DNA of 64,000 nt. It comes from Darksidea phi. Lineage: Eukaryota > Ascomycota > Dothideomycetes > Pleosporales > Lentitheciaceae. Below, one piece after another: positions 1 to 12,826 of this stretch. How positions within the stretch are numbered: the first letter of the stretch is position 1; each line of letters starts with the position of its first letter. The notes under the pieces were generated by a model. The model was given only the letters and a program-made list of their open reading frames with translations. It was not told the DNA's origin and ran no database searches. The position numbers and the translations under genes are program-made. Where the stretch lies: positions 55,134-119,133 of the forward strand of contig JASJFT010000140.1 of assembly GCA_030770425.1 (NCBI GenBank), in the 5' to 3' direction.

Positions 1-625
1 TATCTTTATTATATAACTAACGAAGATATCTATAGAATTAATAAAGATTATTAATCTTAAGCTAACTAATTCTTTTTTAAAGACTATTACTATACGGTAT
101 ACTAAGAAGAACTATAGGATATTAATACTATATAAATATTAACTATTAGAAAAGTATAACTTAAGATATATATATATAATAATTCTTATATAAATATTAA
201 CTATTAGAAAAGTATAACTTAAGATATATATATATAATAATTCTTATATAAAAGTTAACTAGATACCTTATAATATAACTATTAGCTTTAGTAGATAGAA
301 TTTAATAATATCTTTAAAAATTATATAGATTAAAAATTTAATTAAAATAGTTATCTATTATATCTTAGATATTCTAATACCCTTTCTACTATTACTAGTA
401 GATACTAATCGATTAGAAGTCTACTTTAATAATATTCTTAATTATATTATACGAAAGGATAAAATAACTATTCCTATTATATATAAATAGGGCTATCCAT
501 TCTTTAATATTAATCTAGTAGATACTATATTATTTTTTATAAAATTAGAGCTATATCGACTATATTACTATTTTAATTACTTTTATATAAAATAACTATA
601 TAATTTACTTATAAGTATTAGCTAT
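1..625. other. RIP-saturated AT-rich sequence, unclassified
   Basis: There is no CpA or TpG in practice and no usable reading frame. It lies upstream of the copia pol remnant and may be that element's LTR, gag or protease region, but I could not match it to anything. Confidence 0.4.
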
Positions 626-970
626 CTCTCCTCTAGGAGCTTAGACTACTATTTAGCGTAATATTATATTAGCTTCTAGACTAGTTATATTTTTTATAAT
701 TCTAATTATCTTATTATATTTTAATATTTTAATATCTTATATAATAGTATAGATAGTAACTATATAATAATAATAGCTTTTAATTTACTAATAATATATA
801 TAGATAGTTAAATATATTAATAATATTAAACCTTTTACTACTATATATAGCTCTATAGCTTTATTATTATATATAAGATATAGGTATAGTACTTCTATTA
901 TATATAAACTTCTACTATATTTTATATAAATCTTTTAAAGAGACTTCTACTATATAAATCTAAATTAAAT
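626..970. mobile_element. 345-bp SINE-like insertion with 13-bp target duplication
   Basis: The stretch is flanked by 13-bp direct repeats, aagtattagctat (613-625) and aagtactagctat (971-983), which differ by one C/T transition. The same sequence in reverse complement occurs at 46,878-47,953, in a different host element, where it has its own 15-bp duplication. No terminal inverted repeats or LTR-like TA...TA ends are visible. Long target duplications without inverted repeats are typical of retroposons inserted by target-primed reverse transcription (SINEs or truncated LINEs). Polarity is uncertain. One end is A-rich (aaatctaaattaaat), which could be the 3' end. Confidence 0.6.
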
Positions 971-1089
971 AAGTACTAGCTATAAAGTAAATCTATTAGT
1001 ACTAGAATAAATTATAAAATTTTATTACTTCTACTAATTATATAAATCTATACTAAAGAGATTTAAGTTTTCGATTAAAGATAATATCT

Positions 1090-3680
1090 ATTTTAATTAT
1101 AAGATAATTATCGATATTATATAAATTAGTAGAAAGAATATTCTATATATAATTAATACTAATACTTTCTTCTAAGCTACTATATTCTTAAAATTACTCT
1201 TTATATAAGATACTTAGGATATACTTTATATATATTAAATTAATATATATTAAGAACTACTAGACTATATTATATATAACTTAGGTATAAATTTTACTTT
1301 AAAAGAATTTAGAGCTTATACGAAGATTATTAAAGTAAAATACTAATAAATATCTATTAAAGTATATTAAACTATTAGTAAGATAAAATATATATATATA
1401 TCTTTAAAATATATATTTAATATTCTTAAAGTTAAACTTAATAATTATATACTTAATAAATTACTTCTTTAGATAATAATTAAAGTTCTAAATAATATAG
1501 TAGGTCTAAATAATATTATATCTATATTTTTTATTTTTAGTATATATTCCTAAGTTAATATAAATTCTTCTCTCTTTTCTAATATTATCGAATATACTAA
1601 TATCGTATAAAAAGCTATTAAAATAATTTAAGTAAAATATATAAAGCTTAATATTAACTAAATACTAAATATTAGAAATAAACTATTATATAATATTCTT
1701 AAACTCCCTCTTAAGATAAAAGTTATAATTTAAAAAGAAAAAAAAGATTAGACTAACTCGTATAAAATTATAGAAATTAAAGATAAAAATATTATTATCT
1801 ATTTAGATAATAGATTACTTATTATATAATATACGTAAGTTAAGAAATATTATTATAAATAAACCTCTTTATATAAAACTAATAACTAATTAAGTAAAGA
1901 TATTAATTCTAATAAATCTACTCTAGTTTAAGTTAAATAACCGTATATAAGAAAATATAGAAGATTAAGAAAAAAAGAATCTTCTCCTATATAAGTTAAA
2001 GAATTAAAAGAATAAGATAGAGATAGACCTTAAAGGAATTTTATACCAATTATAGATACTTTTCTAACCTAGAAGAAAAAAAATAACTACGAACTAGTAG
2101 TTAAACTTTATATAAATAATATTATTAATATATTTAGAAAGCCTTTTAAAGAATTAGATTATATAAAGGTAAATATACTTATTAATAATAAAATCTTCTA
2201 AATTAAGTAGTTTAATCCTACTAAGTATTTCGATCGGATTTTTAACCTTTATCTTATATAAGAAGTTAAAAGAAAAAATATATAACTATATAAAAAGTCC
2301 TAACTAATATTTATAGAATATTTAAATAAGAAAAAAAAGATTATTCTTACTTAATCTCTAACTATCTAGAAGATAAGCTAATAACTAATTCTAGCTATTA
2401 AAGTAGTATTAATAGTATTATATAGTATATAGTATAAGCTTAAAAATATTATCTAAGCCTATATATAATTAACTAATAAACTTTTTTATATACTATATAC
2501 TAAACCGTTTAAAAATATCTAATACTTCTTTTCTTTAAACTTAATTCTAAGAGTAGTAAAGTCTCTATATAATATAGTAGAATTAGGGTTATACTAGTTT
2601 AAAACGTACTATAACTACTATAAAGAAAAGTTAGAAATATAGATTTTATTATATAATCTATACTTACTAATTATATATAAAGATAAAGATATCTTCGAAA
2701 TTATAAGAATATAAATAAATAATATCTTTAGTACTATTATACCTTAGTTCTTATAAAAGAAAAAGAAAATATTATATTTTACTAATCTTTATACGAAACT
2801 AAAGACGATTCTAGTAAAAAATTAGTTACTAAAGTTTAATAATAGTAAGGTTACGTACGAAGATAATAGAAATATTATTCTACTTTAGAGAGAATAAGCT
2901 AAAATTCTTTATATAATTAATCTAATAGTATAGAATACTACTTAATAGTATATTAAGTAGTATATACGAGGTATTTATATTACTTTAATTTATTAATCTA
3001 AAGTAATCTTTAATATATTAATTATTATATAAACTACTAAGCTATTATTTAAAAATATTAAAGTATTTAATATATAAATTAAGTAATAAATAGATAATAT
3101 AGATCTTAGATTAATATATATATACTAATTAATCTAAGTTATATAAAGCTATTTATCTTTACTAATAACTTATTTATTAATAATAAGAATTTAAGCTTAT
3201 AGCTTAGCTTCTTAATTATACTAGTTAATAAAGCTTATATAAATAATAATAATAAATTTTAATTATATAATAATATTATATATTAGAATTCTATTAAGTA
3301 TAAGTAAGTTATATAGAGTATACTAGTTAGTAAGCTATATAATATAATTAGTAGATTTAATTATATAATTATATTAAGTATAACCCTATATTAAATTATA
3401 TATAATTTTAATCTTTTAGTAATCCTAATAGTAATCTATACTAATTTAAAATTACTATATAATTATCTTATTAAGCTAGGTACGATAAATAAAAAGAGAT
3501 TTATAATTAATATTATATTCTTTTATAAATTATATAAGAAATATAAGATTAATAAGATTTAATAAATTAATAATAAAGATAACCTAATAGATATTTTTAT
3601 AAAAAAATAGCTAATATATTACTAGTATAACTTATTTATATAAATAAGCTTATAGTTAGTATTAAAGTATCTATTAACTA
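1090..3680 (+). mobile_element. Ty1/copia retrotransposon pol remnant (RIP-mutated)
   Basis: Reading TAA/TAG as former CAA/CAG or TGG codons gives one long plus-strand frame. It follows the order of a fungal copia polyprotein: integrase core (about 1,130-1,560), linker, reverse transcriptase (about 2,180-3,060, including the stretch before the conserved PLYGI-like segment near 2,540) and RNase H (about 3,130-3,640, ending in a decayed NPADAMTKA-like motif). Every second or third Gln codon is a stop, so the element is dead. It encodes nothing now, and the family normally replicates via an RNA intermediate. The 3' LTR should lie in 3,680-4,780 but was not resolved. Confidence 0.75.
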
Positions 3681-4780
3681 GCTTAACTAATATATAGATA
3701 TAATTAGTTCTATATAAAATTAAGTTATATATATAATTTTTTTTTTATACCCTTTCTTCTATTACTATAGTTTATATAAAATATAATTATTTTTATAAAG
3801 TATATTTTTTTATCTTAACTAATTATAAAAGAAAAATAAAGAAAATCCTCTTCTTTTATCTCTTTCTTCTTCCTACTCTCTTCTCCTTTCTAAGACTCTT
3901 ATATCTATTATTTATAGTAGTTATACTAAAGTCTATATAAATATTATATATATATACTATAGACTCTACTATTAAAGCTAGATACTATTATATATTTAAG
4001 AAAGGGACTTATATTCTTCTTACTACTATATATTATCTAATAAATAAAAGAATTATTACTATAATTCTAAATAAGGATTATATAAAAATAGTTCTTCTTT
4101 TATATAATCTTTATAATAAATACCTAAATATTTATAATTAGGAGTACTTATAACTTAATATCCTATAAAGACTAAGCTACTATAGTCTTCTTATTATTTT
4201 AGAAAATATTAATATTTTATATAAAAAAAAAGAAAAGAAGAAACTTATATTTATATAAAGACTTTATATAAAAGCTATTCTATTAGACTATCTAATAGAT
4301 AGAATAATAGATAGGTAATCGTATATTTTATATATAATAAGACCCTAAAAAGTAATACTAGAAGTACTAGTAGTTTAAGTAAGAATAAGAGCTATTTTAT
4401 ATAAAAAGGTTTTAAATTTTAAAATTTTTTAAAGTTCTACTAGGGATTAGTATTCGTATAAAAAGAAAGAGAAGCTAAACTAAAAGGAATAAATCGTATA
4501 GAGGATAGTAAGATTTAGATTTAAAAAAGAAAAGCTATAAAAAAGAAGATTAGTCTCTTATCTATACCTACTATCTATTTTAATCCGTTTACTTTCTATT
4601 CTTAATTTATTCGTTTACTATTCTCGATTTATTTACTTAATTCTTTAAGTTATTTATTTATTATAAATAAAAATATAATTTATAAACTACTCTTCTTTTA
4701 TATAATTTAATTCTACTTTTAGTTTCTTTTTATATAAAAAGAAGTATTATAAAATTATTCTTACTACCTCTTATATAAAT
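3681..4780. other. RIP-degraded sequence between copia and gypsy elements
   Basis: This is AT-rich sequence without CpA/TpG. A plus-strand frame with RIP-type stops runs from about 3,950 to 4,500 and resembles a short DNA-binding or CENP-B-like stretch, but I cannot assign a family. It may include the copia 3' LTR. Confidence 0.35.
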
Positions 4781-5216
4781 ATATTATATATTATACGTAC
4801 CTTTATATAAGATCCAGGTTAGAGCCGATAGAACGTTTATTATACTATTAGTTTCTAATAGGTTAAGATTAAGTTAACGAATTCTATTACTAGAATAATT
4901 ACTTAGGAAAAGATTTAATCTTATTCGTAAGTATTAGGTAAAGAACTAAAGATTAACTATAAGGAATTAAAATAGAAAGTCTAAGTAATCCTCTACTCTC
5001 TTATACCTATTCTTATTTCTTAAGATAGTAGTAGTAGTAGTAAAAGTAGTAACTTTTATAACTTCTATAACTTTCGTAGTAGTTATAAAAGTAGTCGTTT
5101 TAATAACTTCTATAACTTCTAAGTTATATAATATTAGATTACTAACTAAGTATAGCTTAGTTATTATAGCTATATTAGAGCTTACCCTATACCTCTTTAA
5201 TCCTAAGGTTATAATA
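4781..5216 (-). repeat. Gypsy 3' LTR (left copy)
   Basis: This 436-bp stretch matches 11,723-12,158 along its whole length, with mostly C/T and G/A differences. It includes a (tag)n-like internal block near 5,028-5,045. Both ends read TA, as expected for TG...CA termini after RIP. Confidence 0.85.
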
Positions 5217-8200
5217 CTTACTCCCTCCTTCTAAGCTTTATCCTCGAAGATTTTATTATACCTATTATTCCTTAGCTAGTAGTACTTATACTTAGTAGGT
5301 TTCTTTTCCTAAATTATACTATACTCTACGTATACGTATTATATAGTCTACTTAGAGCTATAGTTATTCTATCTTCTTAATAATATATAAAAGTAATCGA
5401 TCTACCGTCTACGTAGGACTAATTATCTTCTATCTTTAATTAACTTTCTAAATTTTAATAATATCTAAGGCTCCTATAATAATCTATTCTAAATATTATT
5501 ATCGTCTTATAGACTATCTATTTACTTATTCTTATTCTATACTAATATTCTATTCTTATTATTATACTATACGGCCTCCTCGAACCTATTATATTAATCT
5601 TTAGTCTAGTTCTTATATAGAGTATATTTATCGTAGATCGAAGTATAACCTAGTAATAACTAAGAGAGATTAGGTAAAGGTAGATAAATAGAAATTTAAT
5701 CTTCTAGCTAAGCTAGATACTATATATATTATTTATAATAAAACTTTTATCTAGATAGTTAAGCTTTATACTTATAAGATCCGTCTTTTAAAGTAGCTTT
5801 AGAATCTAAATTATTACGATACTAAAATATATTATCGTAAGCTTACGTCCCTCAAAGAGCTAAATTAGTTAGAAGAAGCTAAATATTCTACTTCTTCTAA
5901 TTTACTTAGGTTATTATAGTAACCCTTATTATATAAGTTTACTAATTTCTTTTTCCTAAATAGTTAGGAGTCTTTATCTTTAGGTACCTCTAGTAATACT
6001 ACTTAACTAATCTCTAGTAGTCCTATAGGTTCTTAATTAGTTTCTATATATTCTAGCTAGTAGACTATTCTACCTACTTAACTAAATATTTCTACTAATA
6101 ACTAAACTTTTATAGTTTTTAGATTTTCTTAATCTTATACTTTTTATCTTCGAGTTCGATATTAGTAGCTACTTCGGCGTCTTCCGGTACTAGTTCTAGT
6201 AATAATATATAGAATACTAGGTATATTCTTATATCTTTAATTAGCTTTAGCCTATAATTAACTAGTCCTATTTCTTCTTCGATTTTAAATAGTTTAATTT
6301 ATAAATTATCTAATTTATCGTATAGTTATTTAGTTTTTAAATTTTATTATAAAAGGAAAACTTTATCCCCTCTCTTAAGGGTTAGTCCCTCGAGTCTTCT
6401 TTTATTTACTATTTTAGCTATTATAAGATTTCTACGTACTATCTATATATTAAGTTCTTTATATAGTTCTTATATTAAATAAGCTTTTTCTTCTATCTTA
6501 GTAGATATACTTTTAATATTCTTTAGATCTTTATAAATTATTAGCTTATATCCGTAGTTTACGTAATATAATAAGTATCTAGTTATTATAGACTTTTTAC
6601 TATTATATACTAATTATACTATTAGTAGTAATTTAACCTAGTTATTCTATAACTTATTAATATAGAATCTAAAATACTTCTCTAGAGTTTAGTTTATTTA
6701 TTCTATCTAACTATCTATCTATAAATAGAAGCTAGTTAATAGCTTTCTTTTAATTTCTAGTTTTATAAGTAGTATACTCTAAAACTTTAAAGTAAATAGT
6801 TTATTCCTATTTATAAGGATCTATTCTAGTAGTCTATAGTTAGTAATAAGTATTCTTTTAACCTTATAAGCTATATTTTCTATTATAATTAATTCGTTTA
6901 TTAGAATAAAGTATACTACTTTAGTTAATCGATTTATAATTATTATAATAGTATTATATAATCTTTCTAATTCTAGTTCTAATAATAATAGTAACTTTAC
7001 TATAAAGTTTATTATAATATAAGTCTATAGTCGTATAGGTAGTACTAGTAGTTAAAGTAATCTATAGAACTTATATCTCTTAAATTTATTCTTAGAATAT
7101 TCTAAATAGTTATCTATTATTTTCTAAACTTTCTCTCTTACGTTAGTAAGTAGGTATTCTTTATTTATATATCTAATTATTTTCTTAATTTTTAGATATT
7201 CTAGTATCTTACTTTTATAGATTTTCTATATTAAGTCTTTCTTAAGACTTAATAGTATATAAGGTTTTATTTCTAAGTCGTTTATTAGAGCGGAGTATTC
7301 TTCCTTATTAAAGTATATATTATCTTCTTCTAGTATTCTATTAATATCTTTAATAGTTTCTTAGATCTTATTTCTCTATTTTTTCTTAATATCTACTATT
7401 ATTATAATCTTAGCTAGCCTTATATAGTTATATATAAGAATTTTATCTAATTTCTTCTATAGAACTAGTTTATATATAATAGGTTTATTAGTACCTCGAA
7501 GGTCTAATCTTCTACTAAGAGTGTCCGCTACTTTATTTAGTATTCTTAGCTAGTAACTTATCTTAAAGTCGTAATCTACTAGTAATTCTAACTATCGGAA
7601 TTATTATTAATTAAGTTTCTTTATAGTTATAAAACTCGTAAGATTCTAGTAGTTCGTAATAACCTTAATTTTATACTTAACTTCTATAAGCTATAGTCTC
7701 TATTATTTAAATACTAATATAATAGTACTAAGTTTCTTATTATAAATATTATAGTTTACTTCTTCTTTACTAAACTTATATAAATAGTAGAATACTAGTC
7801 TTTATTTTCTATTCTCCCCCTATTAGGTAAGTATTACTTCTAGTATATAATCTAATACGTCTATCTCTACTTTAAAAGATCTTATTAGATTATATATCTA
7901 TAGTATAGATACTAATATAAATAGACTCTTAAGCTTATTAAAAGCTTCTTATTATTTCTAGTTCTACTAAAATTCTTTTTCCTTCTTAGTTACCTCTATA
8001 AGTAGAGATATAGTCTTTAAGTAATCTCTAATAAACTTCTAATAAAAGTTAGTAAATTTTAAAAAGGATTATATATTCTTAACTAATATTAAGGTTAGTT
8101 ATTCTTTTATAGTCTATACCTTTTTAGGGTCTATAGATACTTCTTTTTATAAAATAATAAAATCTAGATATTCGGTCTCTATTCTATAGAATTCGTATTT

Positions 8201-11200
8201 ATCTAGGTAAAGTAGTAGTTTATTCTACTATAGCTTTTATAGTACTTTCTTTATATATTCTTTATATTCTTTTAGCGTCCCTTTATTATATATAAGAATA
8301 TTATCTAAATATACCGTATAGAATATATCTAAGTATTTATTTAGTATTTTATTAATAACTAACTAAAATATTACTAGTACGTTTATTAATTTAAATAGTA
8401 TAACTTTATACTTATAAAGTCTATATTAGATCTTAAATACCGTATACTTCTTATATCCTTTTACTATTTAAATTTTATAAAATTCTTTCTAGATATTAAA
8501 TTTCGTAATCTACTTAACTTCTTAGAGCTAGTCTATAAGTTCTCTAATTAATAGTAGTAAATATTAGTTCTTCTTTATAATATTATTTAAACGTCTATAG
8601 TTTATATAAAGTTATAACTTTCTATTCTTCTTTAGAATAAATAGAACTAGTAATACTATAGAGCTTTAACTTTCTCTAATATATTCTCTTTCTAAGTTCT
8701 TTATTAGGTACTCTTTTAATTCTTCTTATTAATCTACTATTAATAAGTATATAGGTCTAGGCTCGAGCTTTATACCTTATTCTAGGTATATTTTATAATC
8801 CTATTCCTAGTACTCTAGTAAATTAGTTTTTAGATATTCTTTAAATAGCTCTTAAAACTCCTCGTAGTCTTAAGATATTATTAATTATAGTTCTTTCTAT
8901 ACGGTCGCGACTCTTTATACTATAATAATATTAACTTTCTATAAATTCTTCTTATAGATCCTCGCGATCTTATAAGATAAAATTAAGTCTATTCTTCCTT
9001 TCTAGAGTATATACTAGATCTTATAGTTAGACCTTTCTAGTCTTCTAATTTCTATAACTTAAACTATCTACTTATAGTCTAGTACTTTACGTAGCTTCTA
9101 ATCTATTCGTAGATTATATATTACTAGTTAATTATAACTAATAATTATATCGATATTTTTAATTTCTATAATATTAAATTTATAATAGTTTCTAATATTT
9201 TCTATCTCTAAGGTTACTTTTTATATTTTAAGGTAAATTATATCTCCTTTATATTCTATAGGTAATCTATCTTTAAGATCTACTTATATAGATTTTTCTT
9301 TAATTTAATAAGAAATTTTATATTTCTCTACTAATTTTAATAATAGAAGTATAAACTTTACTCTACTATCTACTATAGTTTAGACTTTCTATTCGTAAAT
9401 TTATACGTCTACTTCTAATCTAGCTAGTTACTATATATTTCCTTATATAATTTATAGGATTATCTTTTAGATATTTTTATTAGTATAACCTTAGTATAGT
9501 TAATAATAATCTAGTTTTTTAGTTTATTATCGTAGAGGTCCTATTCTTTAGGGGTATTCTCTAGCTTTTAAGTATTTTATTAGAGAGACGACTCGCCTAA
9601 CTATTTTAACTTTAGACTTTCTTCTTTTCCGATTCTATAAGATATTTTCTAGTTTAGTATCTATTATAGCTCCTTCTCTAGGTCTTTATCTAGTAATAGT
9701 ATATTCTAATTAATAGGCTCTATATTTACCTTATTATTCTAGACGTCGTAGTATCTCTATTATATACCTAGGGCCCTTAACTATTTATTAATTTCTAGGT
9801 TCTTAGAACTATCTCTATTCTATATTAGATAATTATATTACTCGTACTACTCTATAAGGTATTCCCTTCTCTTAAGATTCTAATAGAAGATATCCCCTTC
9901 TCTTTTAGCTATAAGCTCTTTTTATACTAGGTATAGAATATATACCCTTTTATAATATATCTAGTATAAGACTTTATAGCTAGGTTCCTCGTACGTAATT
10001 CTATAGTTAATATCTCGTTTATAATCCTTAGTATCTACTCTAGTTAGTCTATATAACTATCGCCTTATAGTATATTTTATTAAGAAATACTTTTTATATT
10101 TATTATTATAGTAGTTATTCTATCCTAGCTACCCTTAATCTTTATATTTTTTAGTCTAGTTATTATAATCGTATAGATAATATCCTATTATCGAGTATTC
10201 CTTATTCTAGAGATATATATATAGGTAGTCTCTAGGAAGTATTATAACTTTCTCTTTTTATTATATATAGTACTTATATTCTCCTATATACTATATAAAT
10301 AGTAGATTTTTATAACCTAAACTATCTCGGTCCTATATTATCCTATAACCTTTTAGTTCTTAGAGCTTTAAGATCTAACCTATTATCTACTAGCCTTAAT
10401 CTCTAATAATATATACTAGTTCCGTCTCTCTAATATAGTATTTCGTAATATATTAACTAGTTCTATATATCTAGTACTTATTATATACTAGTTATTAGAA
10501 AATATCTTCTACGGCTATTTCCTTTAACTTTAAGAGTATTAATTCTCCTATTTTAAGCTCTAGATCTTCTAGTTATTAAGAAATTTCTTCGACCTTATTT
10601 TACCTACTAGTATTATACTATATCTTAGGTATTAAGTTAAACTTAGTTTCTTTTTCTTTATTATATCTAATTATATTTATACGCCTAGTACTATTCTAAC
10701 TTCCTATACTTTTCTTTTTCTTATTATATTTTCTAGCGAAGTATCCTTATATACTATAGTATAGATATACTTTTTTATCTTAATATTATTTTATTTTATC
10801 TATTAGGACTTTCTATAGCTTCTTATCTTATTTATACTTCTTATTCTTTAGATATTTCTTTTCCTAGACTATACTAATATCTATTTCGTTATAGTCCTTA
10901 TAAAACCTATACTTTTAAACTACTTACTCTTTTCTATAAACTCTTACTAGTCTTATAGTATCTTATTTTTCAAATACTTATTTATATAGTCGATTATTAA
11001 TATAAATTACTATTTTAATTAGTTTTACTAGGTTATCTAATTTTTTAAATTAGACTAATTTATTCTTAATTAGCTTCTTAAGTTTATTATAGTATACGAC
11101 TATAAAAGATATATTATTCTAATTAATCTTATACTATAGTTATTTAAATTTAGTAGTATAAATACTTACTAACTTAGTCTACCTTAGTCTTTAGATCTAA

Positions 11201-11722
11201 CGTTCGATCTACTAGACCTTATCTACGTCTTTGAAGACTAAGTATATCTATTCCTTAAATAAATCCTAATCTTTAAATACTACTTTTATTTTATTATATT
11301 ACTTTAATAAGAAGTCTTTATTAGCTATATAATTATTAATTAGAGGCTATATTTATATAGTAGCTTTATCTATTATATATATATCTATAGTAAGGATCTT
11401 ATCCTAGTTATTAGTAAATATAGTAGAATTAAACTAGTAATATAGGTCTAATTACGTAAGAAATAGTCTTAAGCCTTTCTTTCTACTATTATATTTCTTT
11501 AATATCGAGATCTTTAACTTCGTTCTAAGCCCCGCTTATACCTATTATAGCGATTCTTATAGTAATACTATAGTCTATTATAACTCGACTATCTAAGCTA
11601 CCTATTATTAGATAAGGGCCGCTAGATTTAATATCGAATTACTAGTTATACTCCCTCTAAAGATATTATATAAATTAGATAAAGTTACTATATTAATATA
11701 ACTTTAGTTTAGGGTAGTTAAT

Positions 11723-12158
11723 ATATTATATATTATATATATCTTTATACGGAATTTAGATTAGAACCGATAAAATATTTATTATATTATTAGTTTCTAA
11801 TAGATTAAGATTAAGTTAACGAATTCTATTACTAGAATAACTACTTAGGAAAAGATCTAATCTTATTTATAAGCGTTAGGTAAAAAACTAAAGATTAACT
11901 ATAAGGAATTAAAATAGAAAGTTTAAGAGATTCTCTACTCTCTTATACCTATCCTTATCTCTTAAGATAGTAGTAGTAGTAATAGAAGTAGTAACTTCTA
12001 CGACTTCTATAACTTCTATAGTAGTTATAGAAGTAGTTATTTTAATAACTTCTATAACTTCTAAGTTACGTAATATTAGATTACTAACTAAGCGTAGCTC
12101 GGCTATTATAGTTATATTAGAGCTTACCTTATACCCCTCTAATCCTAGAGTTATAATA
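11723..12158 (-). repeat. Gypsy 5' LTR (right copy)
   Basis: This is the partner of 4,781-5,216 and has identical length (436 bp). It is the 5' LTR because the element is transcribed on the minus strand. The same LTR in inverted orientation occurs at 12,827-13,262. Confidence 0.85.
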
Positions 12159-12826
12159 AAATACTTAATTATTTAATTCTAATCTATAGGTAAATACTTT
12201 CTATTCTATAATTAGTTAAATTAGTAATTAAAATTCTATTATATAATACTATATAATAAGTTATAAATAAATTTCTTCTTTATATATAGAAAAGCTATAT
12301 TAAATCTATTTATAAAGTTCTACTAATAAATAAATTAGTAAATATTTAGTAATTAGACCTAGCTAAGGCTACATCTAATTCGTCGATAGCCTAATTATAT
12401 TATTAGAAGAACTAATAGCTATTACTAATAGATATAATATTAGTAGATAAGATTAATAACTAGTTCTATATAAAGATAAGATAGAAAAAGATAAGACTAA
12501 AGCTCGTATAAAAAGTTTAGATAGAATATTAATACTAGAAAAAAAAAGTTACTAGTATTTATTTACTAAGTTTTAATACTAAATCTTATACGTTTAATTA
12601 TATATAATCGTATAGAATTTATATATATAAATTATCTTCTTAGTAATTTATTATATATAGAGCTTTATATAATTCTTCTAAATAAAAAGAACTTCTATCT
12701 AAAGTTTCTTTAATTATTAGTTATTATCTATAAACTATCTTTTAAATTAAATTATTTTATTATTTCTATTTCGTACGTATGTATATATACTCTAGTAATT
12801 TACTTAATTAAACCCCTATAGTCTAT
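12159..12826. other. RIP-mutated spacer between two head-to-head gypsy copies
   Basis: This 668-bp AT-rich stretch separates the 5' LTRs of two oppositely oriented gypsy copies. One CpA survives near 12,369. I see no gene or repeat in it. Confidence 0.5.

Larger units (their letters stand above)
4781..12158 (-). mobile_element. Complete Ty3/gypsy LTR retrotransposon (RIP-killed)
   Basis: Two 436-bp LTRs bound a 7.4-kb element read on the minus strand: gag about 11.7-10.6 kb, protease about 10-9 kb, reverse transcriptase about 8.8-8.0 kb, RNase H about 8.0-7.4 kb, integrase about 7.2-6.1 kb. The RT catalytic segment is readable at 8,299-8,313 as YLDN where the family has YLDD, followed by ILIYNK and, further on, a KCEF-like block and EYLG. 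Stops are almost all TAA/TAG at Gln or Trp positions. The domain order and the RT-to-integrase arrangement identify Ty3/gypsy rather than copia. Confidence 0.85.
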
